A stretch of DNA of 64,000 nucleotides. Origin: Thermoanaerobaculales bacterium (GTDB lineage Bacteria > Acidobacteriota > Thermoanaerobaculia > Thermoanaerobaculales > Sulfomarinibacteraceae). Of this stretch, positions 26,178-34,064 are shown in pieces; within the stretch, counting starts at the first letter, position 1; every line of letters begins with the position of its first letter. Under the pieces are notes generated by a model, which had not been told where the DNA came from, did no database searches, and worked only from the letters and a program-made list of their open reading frames with translations. Both the position numbers and the translations under genes were made by a program. The stretch is taken from positions 1 through 64,000 of the forward strand of contig DAOPQC010000005.1 of assembly GCA_035358815.1 (NCBI GenBank), given 5' to 3'.

Positions 26178-27137
26178 TCAGAGATCGACCGCGGAGAAGG
26201 TGTCGCAGGTGTTGACCTCGCCGCTGTCGAGGCCGCGCCGGAACCAGCGCACCCGCTGCACCGAGGAGCCGTGGGTGAACGAGTCCGGCACAACCTCGCC
26301 CTGCTGCTGGCGCTGGATGCGGTCGTCGCCGATGGCGGCTGCCGCGCCGAGGCCCTCGTCGATGTCGCCTTCCTCGAGGATCTGGCGCGCGCGGTTGGCG
26401 TGGTTCGCCCACACTCCGGCGAGGCAGTCGGCCTGGAGCTCGAGCCGCACCGACAGCTCGTTGGCCTGCACCTGGCTGGCGCGCCGTCTCGCGACATCCA
26501 CCTGCTCGGTGATGCCGAGCAGCGTCTGCACGTGGTGGCCGACCTCGTGGGCGATGACGTAGGCCTGGGCGAAGTCTCCGGGCGCCCCGAATCGCGTGCG
26601 GAGCTCGTCGTAGAAGCTGAGGTCGATGTAGAGCTTCTGGTCGGCCGGGCAGTAGAAGGGGCCGGTCGCCGACTGGCCGACGCCGCAGGCGGTCTGGGTG
26701 TAGCCCGAGTACAGGACCAGGACGGGCTCCCGGTAGGCGGAGCCCGAGGCGGAGAAGATGGCGTTCCAGGTGTCCTCGGTGTCGGCGAGCACGACCGAGA
26801 CGAAGTCGGCGAGCTCGTCCCCCGAGGAGGAGGATGACGGCCCCAGGGAGGTCGAGGACGGCACCGTGGAAACCTCGGTGTCGGGGGGCGCGAAGGGGCC
26901 GAGGTTGAACAGCACCATGAACACCACGATCAGGAGCAGGATCCCGAGGCAGCCGATGCCGCCGCTGCGGGCGCTGCGCGGGTACCCGACGCGCATCCCG
27001 CCGGGCAGGCCGGAGCCGGTTCCGCCCGGCAGCCCGACTCTCGGGATCCGGGGGAGGCGGAAGCCCCCGAAGCCCCCGCCGCCCTGGCCACGGCGATCCT
27101 CGACGTTGCTGCTGCGGCGTCCTGTCTGCCAGCGCAT
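26178..27137 (-). CDS. YpfJ-type neutral zinc metallopeptidase
   Basis: The 319-aa membrane-anchored protein has a Gly/Arg/Pro-rich cytosolic N terminus, one helix at about 50-70 ('GGIGCLGILLLIVVFMVLF') and a soluble domain with 'YVIAHEVGHHVQTLLGI' as the HExxH zinc site. Other family blocks are 'YREPVLVLYSGYTQTACGVGQSATGPFYCPADQKLYIDLSFYDEL', 'RLELQADCLAGVWANH' and 'FTHGSSVQRVRWFRRGLDSG'. It matches the YpfJ/KPN_02809 family, of unknown substrate. GCGAGGAGGGCC lies upstream of the ATG. Confidence 0.9.
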   Translation of the reverse strand: MRWQTGRRSSNVEDRRGQGGGGFGGFRLPRIPRVGLPGGTGSGLPGGMRVGYPRSARSGGIGCLGILLLIVVFMVLFNLGPFAPPDTEVSTVPSSTSLGPSSSSSGDELADFVSVVLADTEDTWNAIFSASGSAYREPVLVLYSGYTQTACGVGQSATGPFYCPADQKLYIDLSFYDELRTRFGAPGDFAQAYVIAHEVGHHVQTLLGITEQVDVARRRASQVQANELSVRLELQADCLAGVWANHANRARQILEEGDIDEGLGAAAAIGDDRIQRQQQGEVVPDSFTHGSSVQRVRWFRRGLDSGEVNTCDTFSAVDL

Positions 27138-27393
27138 CGTTGAAGGCCCTCCTCGCCGGCTCGCGTCCCGCGCGTGATGGTCGTGACAACGCCGCGCCGC
27201 GCGAGCCACCCGACTTATACGCCCTGCCTGCGCAGGCGGCAAGCGCTGCTCCGGCCCGGCGGCTCGAGCGGAGAGGGAGCCTGCCGCCGGATCCAGGGCA
27301 AGGCCGTCGGGCGCGGAAGCGGAAGCGGGCGGGGGGCGACGGGTGGCCGCTGATCCGATGTGGAAGTAGCATGGCGCAGGGGAGGATCGAGAG

Positions 27394-27753
27394 GTGAACC
27401 CACAGCTCCTGTTGATCGTTCTGGCTGGCGTGCTGGTCGGCATCGGCGCCGCGTTCAGCGGTCTCGGTGGCGGCTTCCTGATGGTCCCGCTGCTGCTGCT
27501 GATGGGGTTCCCGGCCCAGAAGGCGGTCGGGACGTCGTTCCTCGGCATCTTCATCATCTCGGTGTCGGCGCTGGCCGCGCACGGCAAGCTGGCAAACGTC
27601 GACTGGAAGCTCGGCCTGCTGCTGGGCGTCGGGGGCGTGGTTGGCGCTCAGATCGGCGCCCGGATCGTGGAGCACGTTTCCACCGCCCAGTTCAAGCGGA
27701 TCTTCGCCACGGTCCTGCTCGGCCTCGCGGCCTACCTGTTCTTCAAGAGGTAG
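27394..27753 (+). CDS. half-length TauE/SafE-type permease
   Basis: The 119-aa protein has about four membrane helices. It shows the TauE/SafE opening 'LLIVLAGVLVGIGAAFSGLGGGFLMVPLLLLMGFPAQKAVGTSFLGIFIISVSALAAHGKLANVDWKLGLLLGVGGVVGAQIGARI'. That is one repeat of the usual two-repeat, eight-helix anion or sulfite exporter, so it would act as a dimer or partial carrier. The GTG start at 27394 has GGAGGATCGAGAG before it. It ends cleanly at 27753 and is followed 11 bp later by the acetyltransferase gene, probably in one operon. Confidence 0.8.
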   Translation: MNPQLLLIVLAGVLVGIGAAFSGLGGGFLMVPLLLLMGFPAQKAVGTSFLGIFIISVSALAAHGKLANVDWKLGLLLGVGGVVGAQIGARIVEHVSTAQFKRIFATVLLGLAAYLFFKR

Positions 27754-27763
27754 GGTGACGACG

Positions 27764-28273
27764 ATGCCGAGCCCCGAGCCGACCGAAGTGCCGGGCGTGA
27801 CGCTGCGCTTCGCCGGCGTCGACGACGCCGGCGTCATTCTTGAGCTGATCCGCGACCTCGCCGCGTACGAGCGGCTGTCCCACGAGCTGGTAGCAGACGA
27901 GGCGCGGATCCGTGCGAGCCTGTTCGGCGACCGGCCGGCGGCCGAGACCCTGATCGCCGAGGACCAGGGCGCCCCGGTCGGCTTCGCCCTCTTCTTTCAC
28001 AACTACTCGACCTTCCTCGGCCGTCCCGGGCTCTACCTCGAGGACATCTATGTGCGGCCGGCGGCGCGCGGCCGGGGCATCGGGAAGGCGCTCCTGATGC
28101 GTCTGGCGAGAATCGCGGTCGAGCGCGGCTGCGGCCGGATGGAGTGGTCGGTGCTGAACTGGAACGAGCCCGCGATCGGCTTCTACCGCGGGCTCGGCGC
28201 GGTGGCCATGGACGGGTGGACCGTGTACCGGCTCACCGGTGCCGACCTGGAGAAGCTCGCGGCGGTGACCTGA
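27764..28273 (+). CDS. GNAT-family N-acetyltransferase (diamine acetyltransferase-like)
   Basis: The 169-aa protein has the GNAT fold: 'VTLRFAGVDDAGVILELIRDLAAYERL' start, 'YLEDIYVRPAARGRGIGKALLMRLARIAVERGCGRMEWSVLNWNEPAIGFYRGLGA' with the acetyl-CoA loop RGRGIGKAL. 'LAAYERL' and 'YLEDIYVRP..RG.GIG' are typical of the SSAT/diamine acetyltransferase-like subgroup, though the substrate is unproven. The ATG at 27764 lies 11 bp after the permease stop. Confidence 0.88.
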   Translation: MPSPEPTEVPGVTLRFAGVDDAGVILELIRDLAAYERLSHELVADEARIRASLFGDRPAAETLIAEDQGAPVGFALFFHNYSTFLGRPGLYLEDIYVRPAARGRGIGKALLMRLARIAVERGCGRMEWSVLNWNEPAIGFYRGLGAVAMDGWTVYRLTGADLEKLAAVT

Positions 28274-28303
28274 GACCGGACCGGCGGGCCGCGATCGCAG
28301 CGC

Positions 28304-29107
28304 TCAGCCGACATGAGCGGCCAGAAAGTCCACCACCTTCTGCAAGACCTCGCGGCCGCCCTCGGCGAGCACCGAGTGGGCTGCGCCGGTGACGGTCATC
28401 AGCTCGGCGCGCGGCAGGACTCCCGCGAGCTCGGCAGAGTCCTCGGGCGCCACGATCGGGTCATGGTCGCCGCTCAGCACGAGGGCGGGGACCTCGAGCT
28501 CGGCAAGCTGCGGCCGCAGGTCCCAGCCGACCAGCAGCCGTTCGACCTGATCAGTGGCGCCCGGCTGGTCGGCCGGGTCGAGCCCGTACAGCCGCGCTGC
28601 CTCCTCGACGAGGCCCGGAAAGCGCCGGGCGAAGGCGGGGGCGAACGCGATCGTCATCAGGGCGGGGCCGACGCGGTCCGGCGGGAGGTGCTGCAGCAGG
28701 TCGCGCAGCAGCTCCAGGGAACGCCGGCCGTGACGGGTCAGCCTCGCGGCGCACGAGGCGAGGACGAGGCAGCCGGTCCGACGGGGCGCAGCGATCGCGG
28801 CGGCGAGTGCGATGACGCCTCCCATGCTCGCGCCGAGCAGGGCGAACTGATGGTGCCCCCTGCCGTCCACCGCCGCCACGACGTCGAGCGCGGCGTCGGT
28901 CAGGGAGAAGGGATGTCCCGAGCGCGAACCGCCGATCCCGCGGTTGTCGATGGCGAGGACCGTGAAGCGGCGGCCGAGCAGGCTCGGCAGATCGCCCCAG
29001 ATGCGGTGGGACGAGCCGAGGCCGGCGACCAGGACCAGGGCCGGGCCATGGCCCGACTCGGTGCCGGCGATGGGTCCGCGTGGCGTGTCGATCCGGAAGT
29101 CGGTCAT
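28304..29107 (-). CDS. alpha/beta hydrolase
   Basis: The 267-aa cytosolic hydrolase has the alpha/beta hydrolase order of motifs: 'ALVLVAGLGSSHRIWGDLPSLL' (oxyanion strand), 'VLAIDNRGIGGSRS', the nucleophile elbow GASMGG, the acid 'VLSGDHDPIVAPED' and the histidine 'VTGAAHSVLAEGG'. The lid region is short. It looks like the 3-oxoadipate enol-lactonase/haloperoxidase-like group, whose substrates cannot be predicted. It is divergent from coaX, with 104 bp between the starts. Confidence 0.88.
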   Translation of the reverse strand: MTDFRIDTPRGPIAGTESGHGPALVLVAGLGSSHRIWGDLPSLLGRRFTVLAIDNRGIGGSRSGHPFSLTDAALDVVAAVDGRGHHQFALLGASMGGVIALAAAIAAPRRTGCLVLASCAARLTRHGRRSLELLRDLLQHLPPDRVGPALMTIAFAPAFARRFPGLVEEAARLYGLDPADQPGATDQVERLLVGWDLRPQLAELEVPALVLSGDHDPIVAPEDSAELAGVLPRAELMTVTGAAHSVLAEGGREVLQKVVDFLAAHVG

Positions 29108-29211
29108 GAGTCCTTGTCGCGGTTCGATTACAATGGTCTGCGGTCCCCGAGGCGCAAGTGAACCGACGCGGCGACGATTGTAGACCCCCGGCGACCGGAG
29201 AAGGGCGTGCC

Positions 29212-29994
29212 GTGAGCGAGCTGCTGCTGGTCCTGGATGTCGGGAACACGAACACCGTGGTGGGGCTGTTCCGGGGCAGGGTCCTGGAGTCCCGCTGGCG
29301 ACTGTCGACGCACGCCGACCGGACCGCCGACGAGGTCGGAATGTGGCTGCGCCAGCTCCTGGACTGGCAGGGCGTCGACCCCGCCGAGCTGGTCGGCGTC
29401 GCCGTCGGCTCGGTGGTCCCGCCGGTCGACCCCCGGCTCCGGGAGGGCATCGGCCGCTACCTCGAGGTCGCCCCCTTCTTCGTGGAGCCGGGGATTAGGA
29501 CCGGCATGCCGCTCCGGGTCGACGCCCCGCAGGAGCTCGGAGCGGATCGGTTGTGCGATGCGGTTGCCGCCCACGAGCTCTACGGCGGGCCGTGCGTCGT
29601 CGTCGACTTCGGGACCGCGGTGACCTGGGAGGTCGTGTCGGCGAACGGGGAGTACCTGGGCGGGGCCATCGCACCGGGCCCCGGCGTGACCGCCGATGCC
29701 CTGGCGTCGCGGACCGCGAAGCTGCCAATGGTGGCGATCGCGCCGCCGCCGCGGGTGATCGGCAAGGGCACGGTCGACAGCATCCAGTCCGGGCTCTTCT
29801 ACGGCTACCTCGGCCTCGTCGAGGGCGTGACACGGCGCATCCTGGCGGAGCTCGGCGAGGCGGTCGTCATCGCCACCGGCGGCTTCGCCGAGGACATCGC
29901 GCAGCACACCGACATCTTCCGGCACGTCGAGCCCGACCTCACGCTGCACGGCCTCCGCATCCTGTGGAAGCGCAACCATGCGGGGGAGCCGTGA
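29212..29994 (+). CDS. coaX: type III pantothenate kinase
   Basis: This 260-aa enzyme catalyses the first step of coenzyme A synthesis, phosphorylating pantothenate. The family motifs are present: 'LLVLDVGNTNTVVGLFRG' (phosphate-1), 'LGADRLCDAVAAHELYGGPCVVVDFGTAVTWEVV', 'GGAIAPGPGVTADAL' and 'TGGFAEDIA'. I chose the GTG at 29212, which follows CGGAGAAGGGC and begins the first strand. An in-frame opening from 29158 would add a disordered leader. The TGA overlaps the GTG of the phosphatidyltransferase gene (GTGA). Confidence 0.93.
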   Translation: MSELLLVLDVGNTNTVVGLFRGRVLESRWRLSTHADRTADEVGMWLRQLLDWQGVDPAELVGVAVGSVVPPVDPRLREGIGRYLEVAPFFVEPGIRTGMPLRVDAPQELGADRLCDAVAAHELYGGPCVVVDFGTAVTWEVVSANGEYLGGAIAPGPGVTADALASRTAKLPMVAIAPPPRVIGKGTVDSIQSGLFYGYLGLVEGVTRRILAELGEAVVIATGGFAEDIAQHTDIFRHVEPDLTLHGLRILWKRNHAGEP

Positions 29995-30629
29995 TCGGAC
30001 AAGGGTCAGGGCCCGAGCGGCGGGAGCGGATCCGGAGCAAGGTCGAAGAGAAGCTGCGCCCCCTCACCCTGCCGAACTTCATCACCCTGTTCCGGATGGC
30101 GATCACGCCGTTCCTGGTGCTGGCGATCAACGACCGCGACTTCCAGCTCGCGCTCTGGATCCTGATCGTCGGCGGGATCACCGATGCAGTCGACGGCTGG
30201 CTCGCGCGCAGCCTCAACTCGCGATCGGTGATCGGCGCGTTCCTCGACCCGATCGCCGACAAGCTGATGCTCACGGTCGCGTACGTGTCGCTGACGATTC
30301 CCCAGGGTCAGGCGGTCGTGATCCCGCTCTGGCTGGCGATCATGGCGCTGTTCCGCGACTTCCTGATCGTGCTGGTGGCGGTCGTCCTGTACGCGGTCGA
30401 AGGCGTCAAGAGCTTTCCGCCGTCGATCCTCGGCAAGGCCACGACCTTCATGCACGTGGTGACGGTCTGCATCGTGCTGCTGGCCAACCTGGTGGCGGTC
30501 CAGGCGCTGACACTGACGGTGTGCTTCTACGCCAGCTTCGCGCTGGTCATCCTGTCGGGTTTCAACTACCTCTACCGCGCGAGCAAGTTCATCGAGGCTG
30601 CCCGCCAGGAGCGCAACGGCGCCGCCTGA
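29991..30629 (+). CDS. pgsA: CDP-alcohol phosphatidyltransferase (PgsA-like)
   Basis: This 212-aa membrane enzyme is of the CDP-diacylglycerol:glycerol-3-phosphate type. The signature D-x2-DG-x2-AR-x8-G-x3-D-x3-D is exact, from 'DAVDGWLAR' to 'FLDPIADK'. 'LTLPNFITLFRMAITPFLV' is the usual first helix, and about five or six helices are present. Phosphatidylglycerophosphate synthase is the most likely activity, although other CDP-alcohol transferases share the motif. The GTG start overlaps the coaX stop. A TAGGA element begins 12 bp behind its stop. Confidence 0.87.
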   Translation: MIGQGSGPERRERIRSKVEEKLRPLTLPNFITLFRMAITPFLVLAINDRDFQLALWILIVGGITDAVDGWLARSLNSRSVIGAFLDPIADKLMLTVAYVSLTIPQGQAVVIPLWLAIMALFRDFLIVLVAVVLYAVEGVKSFPPSILGKATTFMHVVTVCIVLLANLVAVQALTLTVCFYASFALVILSGFNYLYRASKFIEAARQERNGAA

Positions 30630-30640
30630 GGGGCGCGGGC

Positions 30641-30738
30641 TAGGAGCCTGCAGGGCATAGGCCCCTGTGTGCGCTCCTGATTTGGATCGTGTTGTTGGCC
30701 TCTGCCCACAGGCTCCTCGGGATGCGCCGGGCGCATCC
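30641..30738 (+). repeat. TAGGA element copy A
   Basis: Arm 30641-30663 (TAGGA-N14-GGCC) pairs with 30697-30717 (GGCC...GGCTCCT). A second perfect hairpin, GGATGCGC-CGG-GCGCATCC, follows at 30720-30738. It lies 12 bp past the pgsA stop, in the sense direction. Confidence 0.75.
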
Positions 30739-30866
30739 TGGGGTAGTCAAGAACCATCTCATGATTGACATCTATCGACGGCTGTTTCGCCGTTGATCGA
30801 GACACACATGGCGGAGGAGGCGAGAAGCAGGAGCCTTGTCGGCAGGAAAGCAGGGTCTGGAGCGCG

Positions 30867-31088
30867 ATGCAGGACGAACTCGCCACCAAGAACGGTCGCC
30901 AGATCTACGCTCGCCGCAAGGTCATCGTAGAACCGGTGATCGGTCAGACCAAGGAAGCGCGACGCTTCCGCCGCTTCTCGCTACGAGGCCTGCGGAAGGT
31001 CCGAGGTGAATGGACCCTCGTGTGCCTGTGCGGCAACCTCCTCAAGCTGGTGACTGCCTCCCTGCAGACCGAGCCTGAGCCCGCTTAG
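30867..31088 (+). pseudogene. C-terminal remnant of an IS1182-type transposase
   Basis: About 73 codons encode 'GRQIYARRKVIVEPVIGQTKEARRFRRFSLRGLRKVRGEWTLVCLCGNLLKLV', the conserved end of IS1182/DDE transposases ('R...VEP.FGQ.KE.RGFRRF.LRGL.KV..EW.L.C...NLLKL'). The DDE catalytic core upstream is missing and no terminal repeats of an intact element are seen. It is a dead remnant. It sits between two TAGGA elements that face each other, at the convergent pgsA and ackA ends. Confidence 0.75.
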
Positions 31089-31167
31089 TGCACCGACCAC
31101 CCACCACGGCCGCACCGAGTACACTCCGCTCGCCTACTCGACGCACCTCAACAGACCAACTACCAGA

Positions 31168-31249
31168 AGGAGTCCGTGCCGCAGTGGCCGTCCGACAACA
31201 ACTCGGTCACCCACGACCGCCGGAGAGGCCAATGCGGTACGGACTCCTA
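31168..31249 (-). repeat. TAGGA element copy G
   Basis: On the minus strand the arm 31249-31227 (TAGGA-N14-GGCC) pairs with 31168-31189 (two mismatches over 22 bp). Its TAG is the ackA stop codon (31247-31249). The GGATGCGC hairpin is absent in this copy. Confidence 0.72.
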
Positions 31250-32503
31250 GCTGAAGGTCTCGGGCGGCTCGAAGGTCGGCATCACGCCGCCGAGCACGCG
31301 GGCGACGTCTCGGGCGATCGTCTTCTCCTCGTTGGTCGGGACCACCCAGGCCTTGACCCGCGAGCCCGCAGTCGAGATCTCGCCCTCCCGTCCCTTGAGG
31401 CCGGCGTTGCGGGCAGGGTCGAACTCGAGCCCCATGAACTCCAGCCCGGTCAGCGAGTACTCGCGGACGTCGGGTGAGTTCTCGCCGATCCCGCCGGTCA
31501 TGAACACCGCGTCGACGCCGCCCATCGCCGCTGCGTAGGCCCCGATGTACTTCTTCACCCGGTAGCAGAACATCCGGTAGGCCACGTCCGCCCGCCGCCG
31601 GCCCCTGGCGCGGGCCTCGAGCACCTCGCGCATGTCGGACGAGACCCCAGACACCCCGTACAGCCCGGAGTGCTTGTTCAGCATCGTGTTGACCTGGTGC
31701 AGCGTCAGCTCCTCCATGGCCATCAGCCAGGGGATGATCGCCGGGTCCATGTCGCCGGACCGGGTGCCCATCAGCAGGCCCTCCAGCGGCGTGAAGCCCA
31801 TCGACGTGTCGACGCTCTTGCCGTGGTCGATGGCCGCGATCGAGCAGCCGTTGCCCAGGTGGGCGGTGATCACCCGCCGGTCGGCGCGGTCCCAGCCGAG
31901 GAGCTGGCAGCCGCGGTAGGACACGTAGCGGTGGGAGGTGCCGTGGAAGCCGTACCGCCGGATCTGGTGCTTGGTGTAGAGCTGGAACGGGATCCCGTAG
32001 AGGTAGGCGTGTCCGGGCATGGTCTGATGGAAGGCCGTGTCGAAAACCGCCACGTGCGGGACCTTGGGCAGCGCCGCGAACGCGGCGTGGTAGCCGCGGA
32101 GGTTGGCGGGGTTGTGGAGCGGAGCGAGCACCGAGCAGGCCTCGATCTTGGCCACGACCTCGGGAGTCATCAGCACCGACGACGCGAACTCCTCGCCGCC
32201 GTGGACCACCCGGTGCCCGACCGCCTCGATGTCGCTCACCGACTTCAGGATTCCGTGCTCGGGGTCGACCAGCACGCGCAGAGCCCAGTCGATCGCCGCG
32301 CGGTGCTCGAGGATCTCGCGGTAGTCCTGGTAGGTCGGCCGGCCGGGGACCGACAGCGTCAGCCGCGAGTCGGACAGGCCGATCTTCTCGACCTGGCCGA
32401 CCGCGAGCGCCAGGTCACCGTCGTCCCTCATCCGCTCCAGGTCGGTCTCGATGACCTGGTATTTGACGGAGGACGAGCCGCTGTTGAGGACGAGGATCTT
32501 CAT
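31247..32503 (-). CDS. ackA: acetate kinase
   Basis: This 418-aa enzyme of the Ack-Pta pathway interconverts acetate + ATP and acetyl phosphate + ADP. Diagnostic blocks are 'ILVLNSGSSSVKYQV' at the N terminus, 'GHRVVHGGEEF', 'VFDTAFHQTMPGHAYLYGIP', 'RRYGFHGTSHRYVS', 'ITAHLGNGCSIAAI', 'GLLMGTRSGDMDPAI' and 'VFMTGGIGENSPDVRE'. The length is typical. No pta gene is adjacent; the 3-hydroxyacyl-CoA dehydrogenase lies 26 bp upstream on the same strand. The TAG stop forms the first bases of a foldback element. Confidence 0.95.
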   Translation of the reverse strand: MKILVLNSGSSSVKYQVIETDLERMRDDGDLALAVGQVEKIGLSDSRLTLSVPGRPTYQDYREILEHRAAIDWALRVLVDPEHGILKSVSDIEAVGHRVVHGGEEFASSVLMTPEVVAKIEACSVLAPLHNPANLRGYHAAFAALPKVPHVAVFDTAFHQTMPGHAYLYGIPFQLYTKHQIRRYGFHGTSHRYVSYRGCQLLGWDRADRRVITAHLGNGCSIAAIDHGKSVDTSMGFTPLEGLLMGTRSGDMDPAIIPWLMAMEELTLHQVNTMLNKHSGLYGVSGVSSDMREVLEARARGRRRADVAYRMFCYRVKKYIGAYAAAMGGVDAVFMTGGIGENSPDVREYSLTGLEFMGLEFDPARNAGLKGREGEISTAGSRVKAWVVPTNEEKTIARDVARVLGGVMPTFEPPETFS

Positions 32504-32529
32504 GGTTCACGCTCCGGGAGGGTTGTCGT

Positions 32530-33438
32530 CTAGCCGAGCCCCGGCTGGTCGTCTGCCAGCCGATCCGTCCGCCGGCGATTGGCGTCGTAGGTGAAGAAGC
32601 CGCGGCCGGTCTTGGCGCCGAGCAGGCCCGCCCGGACCAGGCGCCTGAGCAGCGGGCAAGGCCGGAAGCGCGCCTCGCCGGTCTCGTCGTGGAGGTGCTG
32701 CATCCAGTTCAGGATCCGGTCGAGCCCGGTGCGGTCGGCCCACTCCAGCGGCCCGACCCGGAAGTCGTAGCCGAGCTTCATCGCGAGGTCGACCTCCGCC
32801 GCCTGGGCGACCCCCTCCATGACGACGTGCATCGCCTCGTTGACCAGCGGCAGGGCCACCCGGGTGGTGACGAAGCCCGGCATCTCGAACACCTTGATCG
32901 GGATCTTGCCGAGCAGCCGCCCGAATGCGACGGCACGCTCGTAGACCTCGTCCGACGTGAGCTGTCCGCGCACCACCTCGACCACCCGCGTGGTGGTCAC
33001 CGGGTAGAGGAAGTGCATGCCGAGGATGCGCTCGGGACGCGAGGCGTCGGCCGCGAGCTCGGTGATCGACAGGGTCGAGGTGTTGATGACGATCGGGTGG
33101 TCGGTCGCGAGCCGGTGGTCGAGCTCACGCAGGATCTGGCGCTTGAGCGCCGGGTCCTCCTGGACCGTCTCGATGGCCAGGTCGGCATCGCCGATGGCGT
33201 CGAAGGTGGTCACCAGGCGGATCCTCGACAGGATCGCCTTTTTCTCGGACGAGGTCAGGCCGAAACGGGCGATCTCGTGATCGAGGGATTTCTCGAGTTC
33301 ACTCTTGGTGCTCTCGAGGGCCTCCTGCGACAGCTCCTTGAGCGAGACGTTGAGGCCGGCCTGCGCCACCTTGGTGGCGATCGAGCGGCCCATCATGCCG
33401 CCCCCGATGATTGCGACGTCGCGAAGTTCCCAGCTCAT
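32530..33438 (-). CDS. 3-hydroxyacyl-CoA dehydrogenase (3-hydroxybutyryl-CoA type)
   Basis: The 302-aa protein is the size of single-domain-pair Hbd/PaaH enzymes, which oxidise 3-hydroxyacyl-CoA with NAD(P). The Rossmann motif 'VAIIGGGMMGRSIATKVAQAG' starts the protein. 'ADLAIETVQEDPALKRQILRELD', 'INTSTLSITELAADASRPERILGMHFLYPV' (catalytic His in GMHFLYP), and 'GFVTTRVALPLVNEAMHVVMEGVAQAAEVDLAMKLGYDFRVGPLEWADRTGLD' follow. It ends with 'GLLGAKTGRGFFTYD'. It is upstream of ackA by 26 bp and divergent from the TlpA-like gene. Confidence 0.92.
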   Translation of the reverse strand: MSWELRDVAIIGGGMMGRSIATKVAQAGLNVSLKELSQEALESTKSELEKSLDHEIARFGLTSSEKKAILSRIRLVTTFDAIGDADLAIETVQEDPALKRQILRELDHRLATDHPIVINTSTLSITELAADASRPERILGMHFLYPVTTTRVVEVVRGQLTSDEVYERAVAFGRLLGKIPIKVFEMPGFVTTRVALPLVNEAMHVVMEGVAQAAEVDLAMKLGYDFRVGPLEWADRTGLDRILNWMQHLHDETGEARFRPCPLLRRLVRAGLLGAKTGRGFFTYDANRRRTDRLADDQPGLG

Positions 33439-33498
33439 GCGCGGAGTGTACCAGAGACCGCGCCTCCGGGCGTGCCGTGCGACGGCGAACGCAGGCGC

Positions 33499-33527
33499 TT
33501 GTGGGGCCTCGGCAAGTCCGTTATCAT
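33499..33527 (+). promoter_or_regulatory. sigma70-type promoter of a leaderless message
   Basis: TTGTGG (33499-33504), a 17-bp spacer and TATCAT (33522-33527) lie 6 nt before the ATG at 33534. There is no room for a ribosome binding site, so the transcript probably starts at the ATG. Confidence 0.55.
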
Positions 33528-33533
33528 TAGACC

Positions 33534-34064
33534 ATGAGACGGGTTCTCGCGATCGGCGTGCTCGCCGCTCTGCTCGCGGCGCCTTCCGCGGCCGCCGCGG
33601 GGCCGGCGCAGCGACCGGAGCTGCCTGCGCTGACGTTGCGGACGTTGGACGGGACCGGATCGGTGGCCGTGGACTCGTTTCGGGGGCGGCCGGTGCTGCT
33701 CTCCTTCTGGGCGAGCTGGTGCGGGCCGTGCCGGGTCGAGCTGCCGGAGCTGGAGAGCCTCTACAAGGAGCTGCTCGGTGACGGGTTCGTGCTGCTGACC
33801 GTCAACGTCGACAGCGTGCCCGCGATCGCCAGCCGCTACCTCGCGCAGCTCGGGGTGTCGGTGCCGGTCTACCGGATGGACCAGCAGGACCTGATCAAGC
33901 TCGACATCAACGCCCTGCCGACTAACATCCTGCTCGGCCGCGAGGGCCAGACCCTGATGTTCAGCACCGGCTACTCGCCCACCGTGGCCGAGGACATCCT
34001 CCGGCTGGTGCGGGAAATGGGGAGCGTGGGGGCCGCCGGCCTGGGGGACGTGCAGGGTCCATGA
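33534..34064 (+). CDS. TlpA-family thiol-disulfide oxidoreductase
   Basis: The 176-aa exported thioredoxin has a signal peptide (residues 1-22, cleavage after SAAAA), then 'LPALTLRTLDGTGSVAVDSFRGRPVLLSFWASWCGPCRVELPELESLY' with the active site W62-C-G-P-C66. 'FVLLTVNVDS' and the cis-Pro loop 'LDINALPTNILLGREG' follow. Family members reduce apo-cytochromes or other periplasmic disulfides. Its TGA overlaps the next gene's ATG, so the partner may be a substrate, which is an inference. Confidence 0.88.
   Translation: MRRVLAIGVLAALLAAPSAAAAGPAQRPELPALTLRTLDGTGSVAVDSFRGRPVLLSFWASWCGPCRVELPELESLYKELLGDGFVLLTVNVDSVPAIASRYLAQLGVSVPVYRMDQQDLIKLDINALPTNILLGREGQTLMFSTGYSPTVAEDILRLVREMGSVGAAGLGDVQGP

Noticed and set aside
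24484..27837. A 1117-codon open frame on the minus strand
   Set aside because: It fuses the VWA gene with antisense-like frame over the YpfJ peptidase gene and the region upstream. The real VWA protein starts at 26043 and the extra sequence is Arg/Pro-rich chance coding.
30641..31249. An intact insertion sequence between pgsA and ackA
   Set aside because: Only the last about 73 codons of the transposase remain, with no catalytic core and no confirmed terminal repeats or target duplication.
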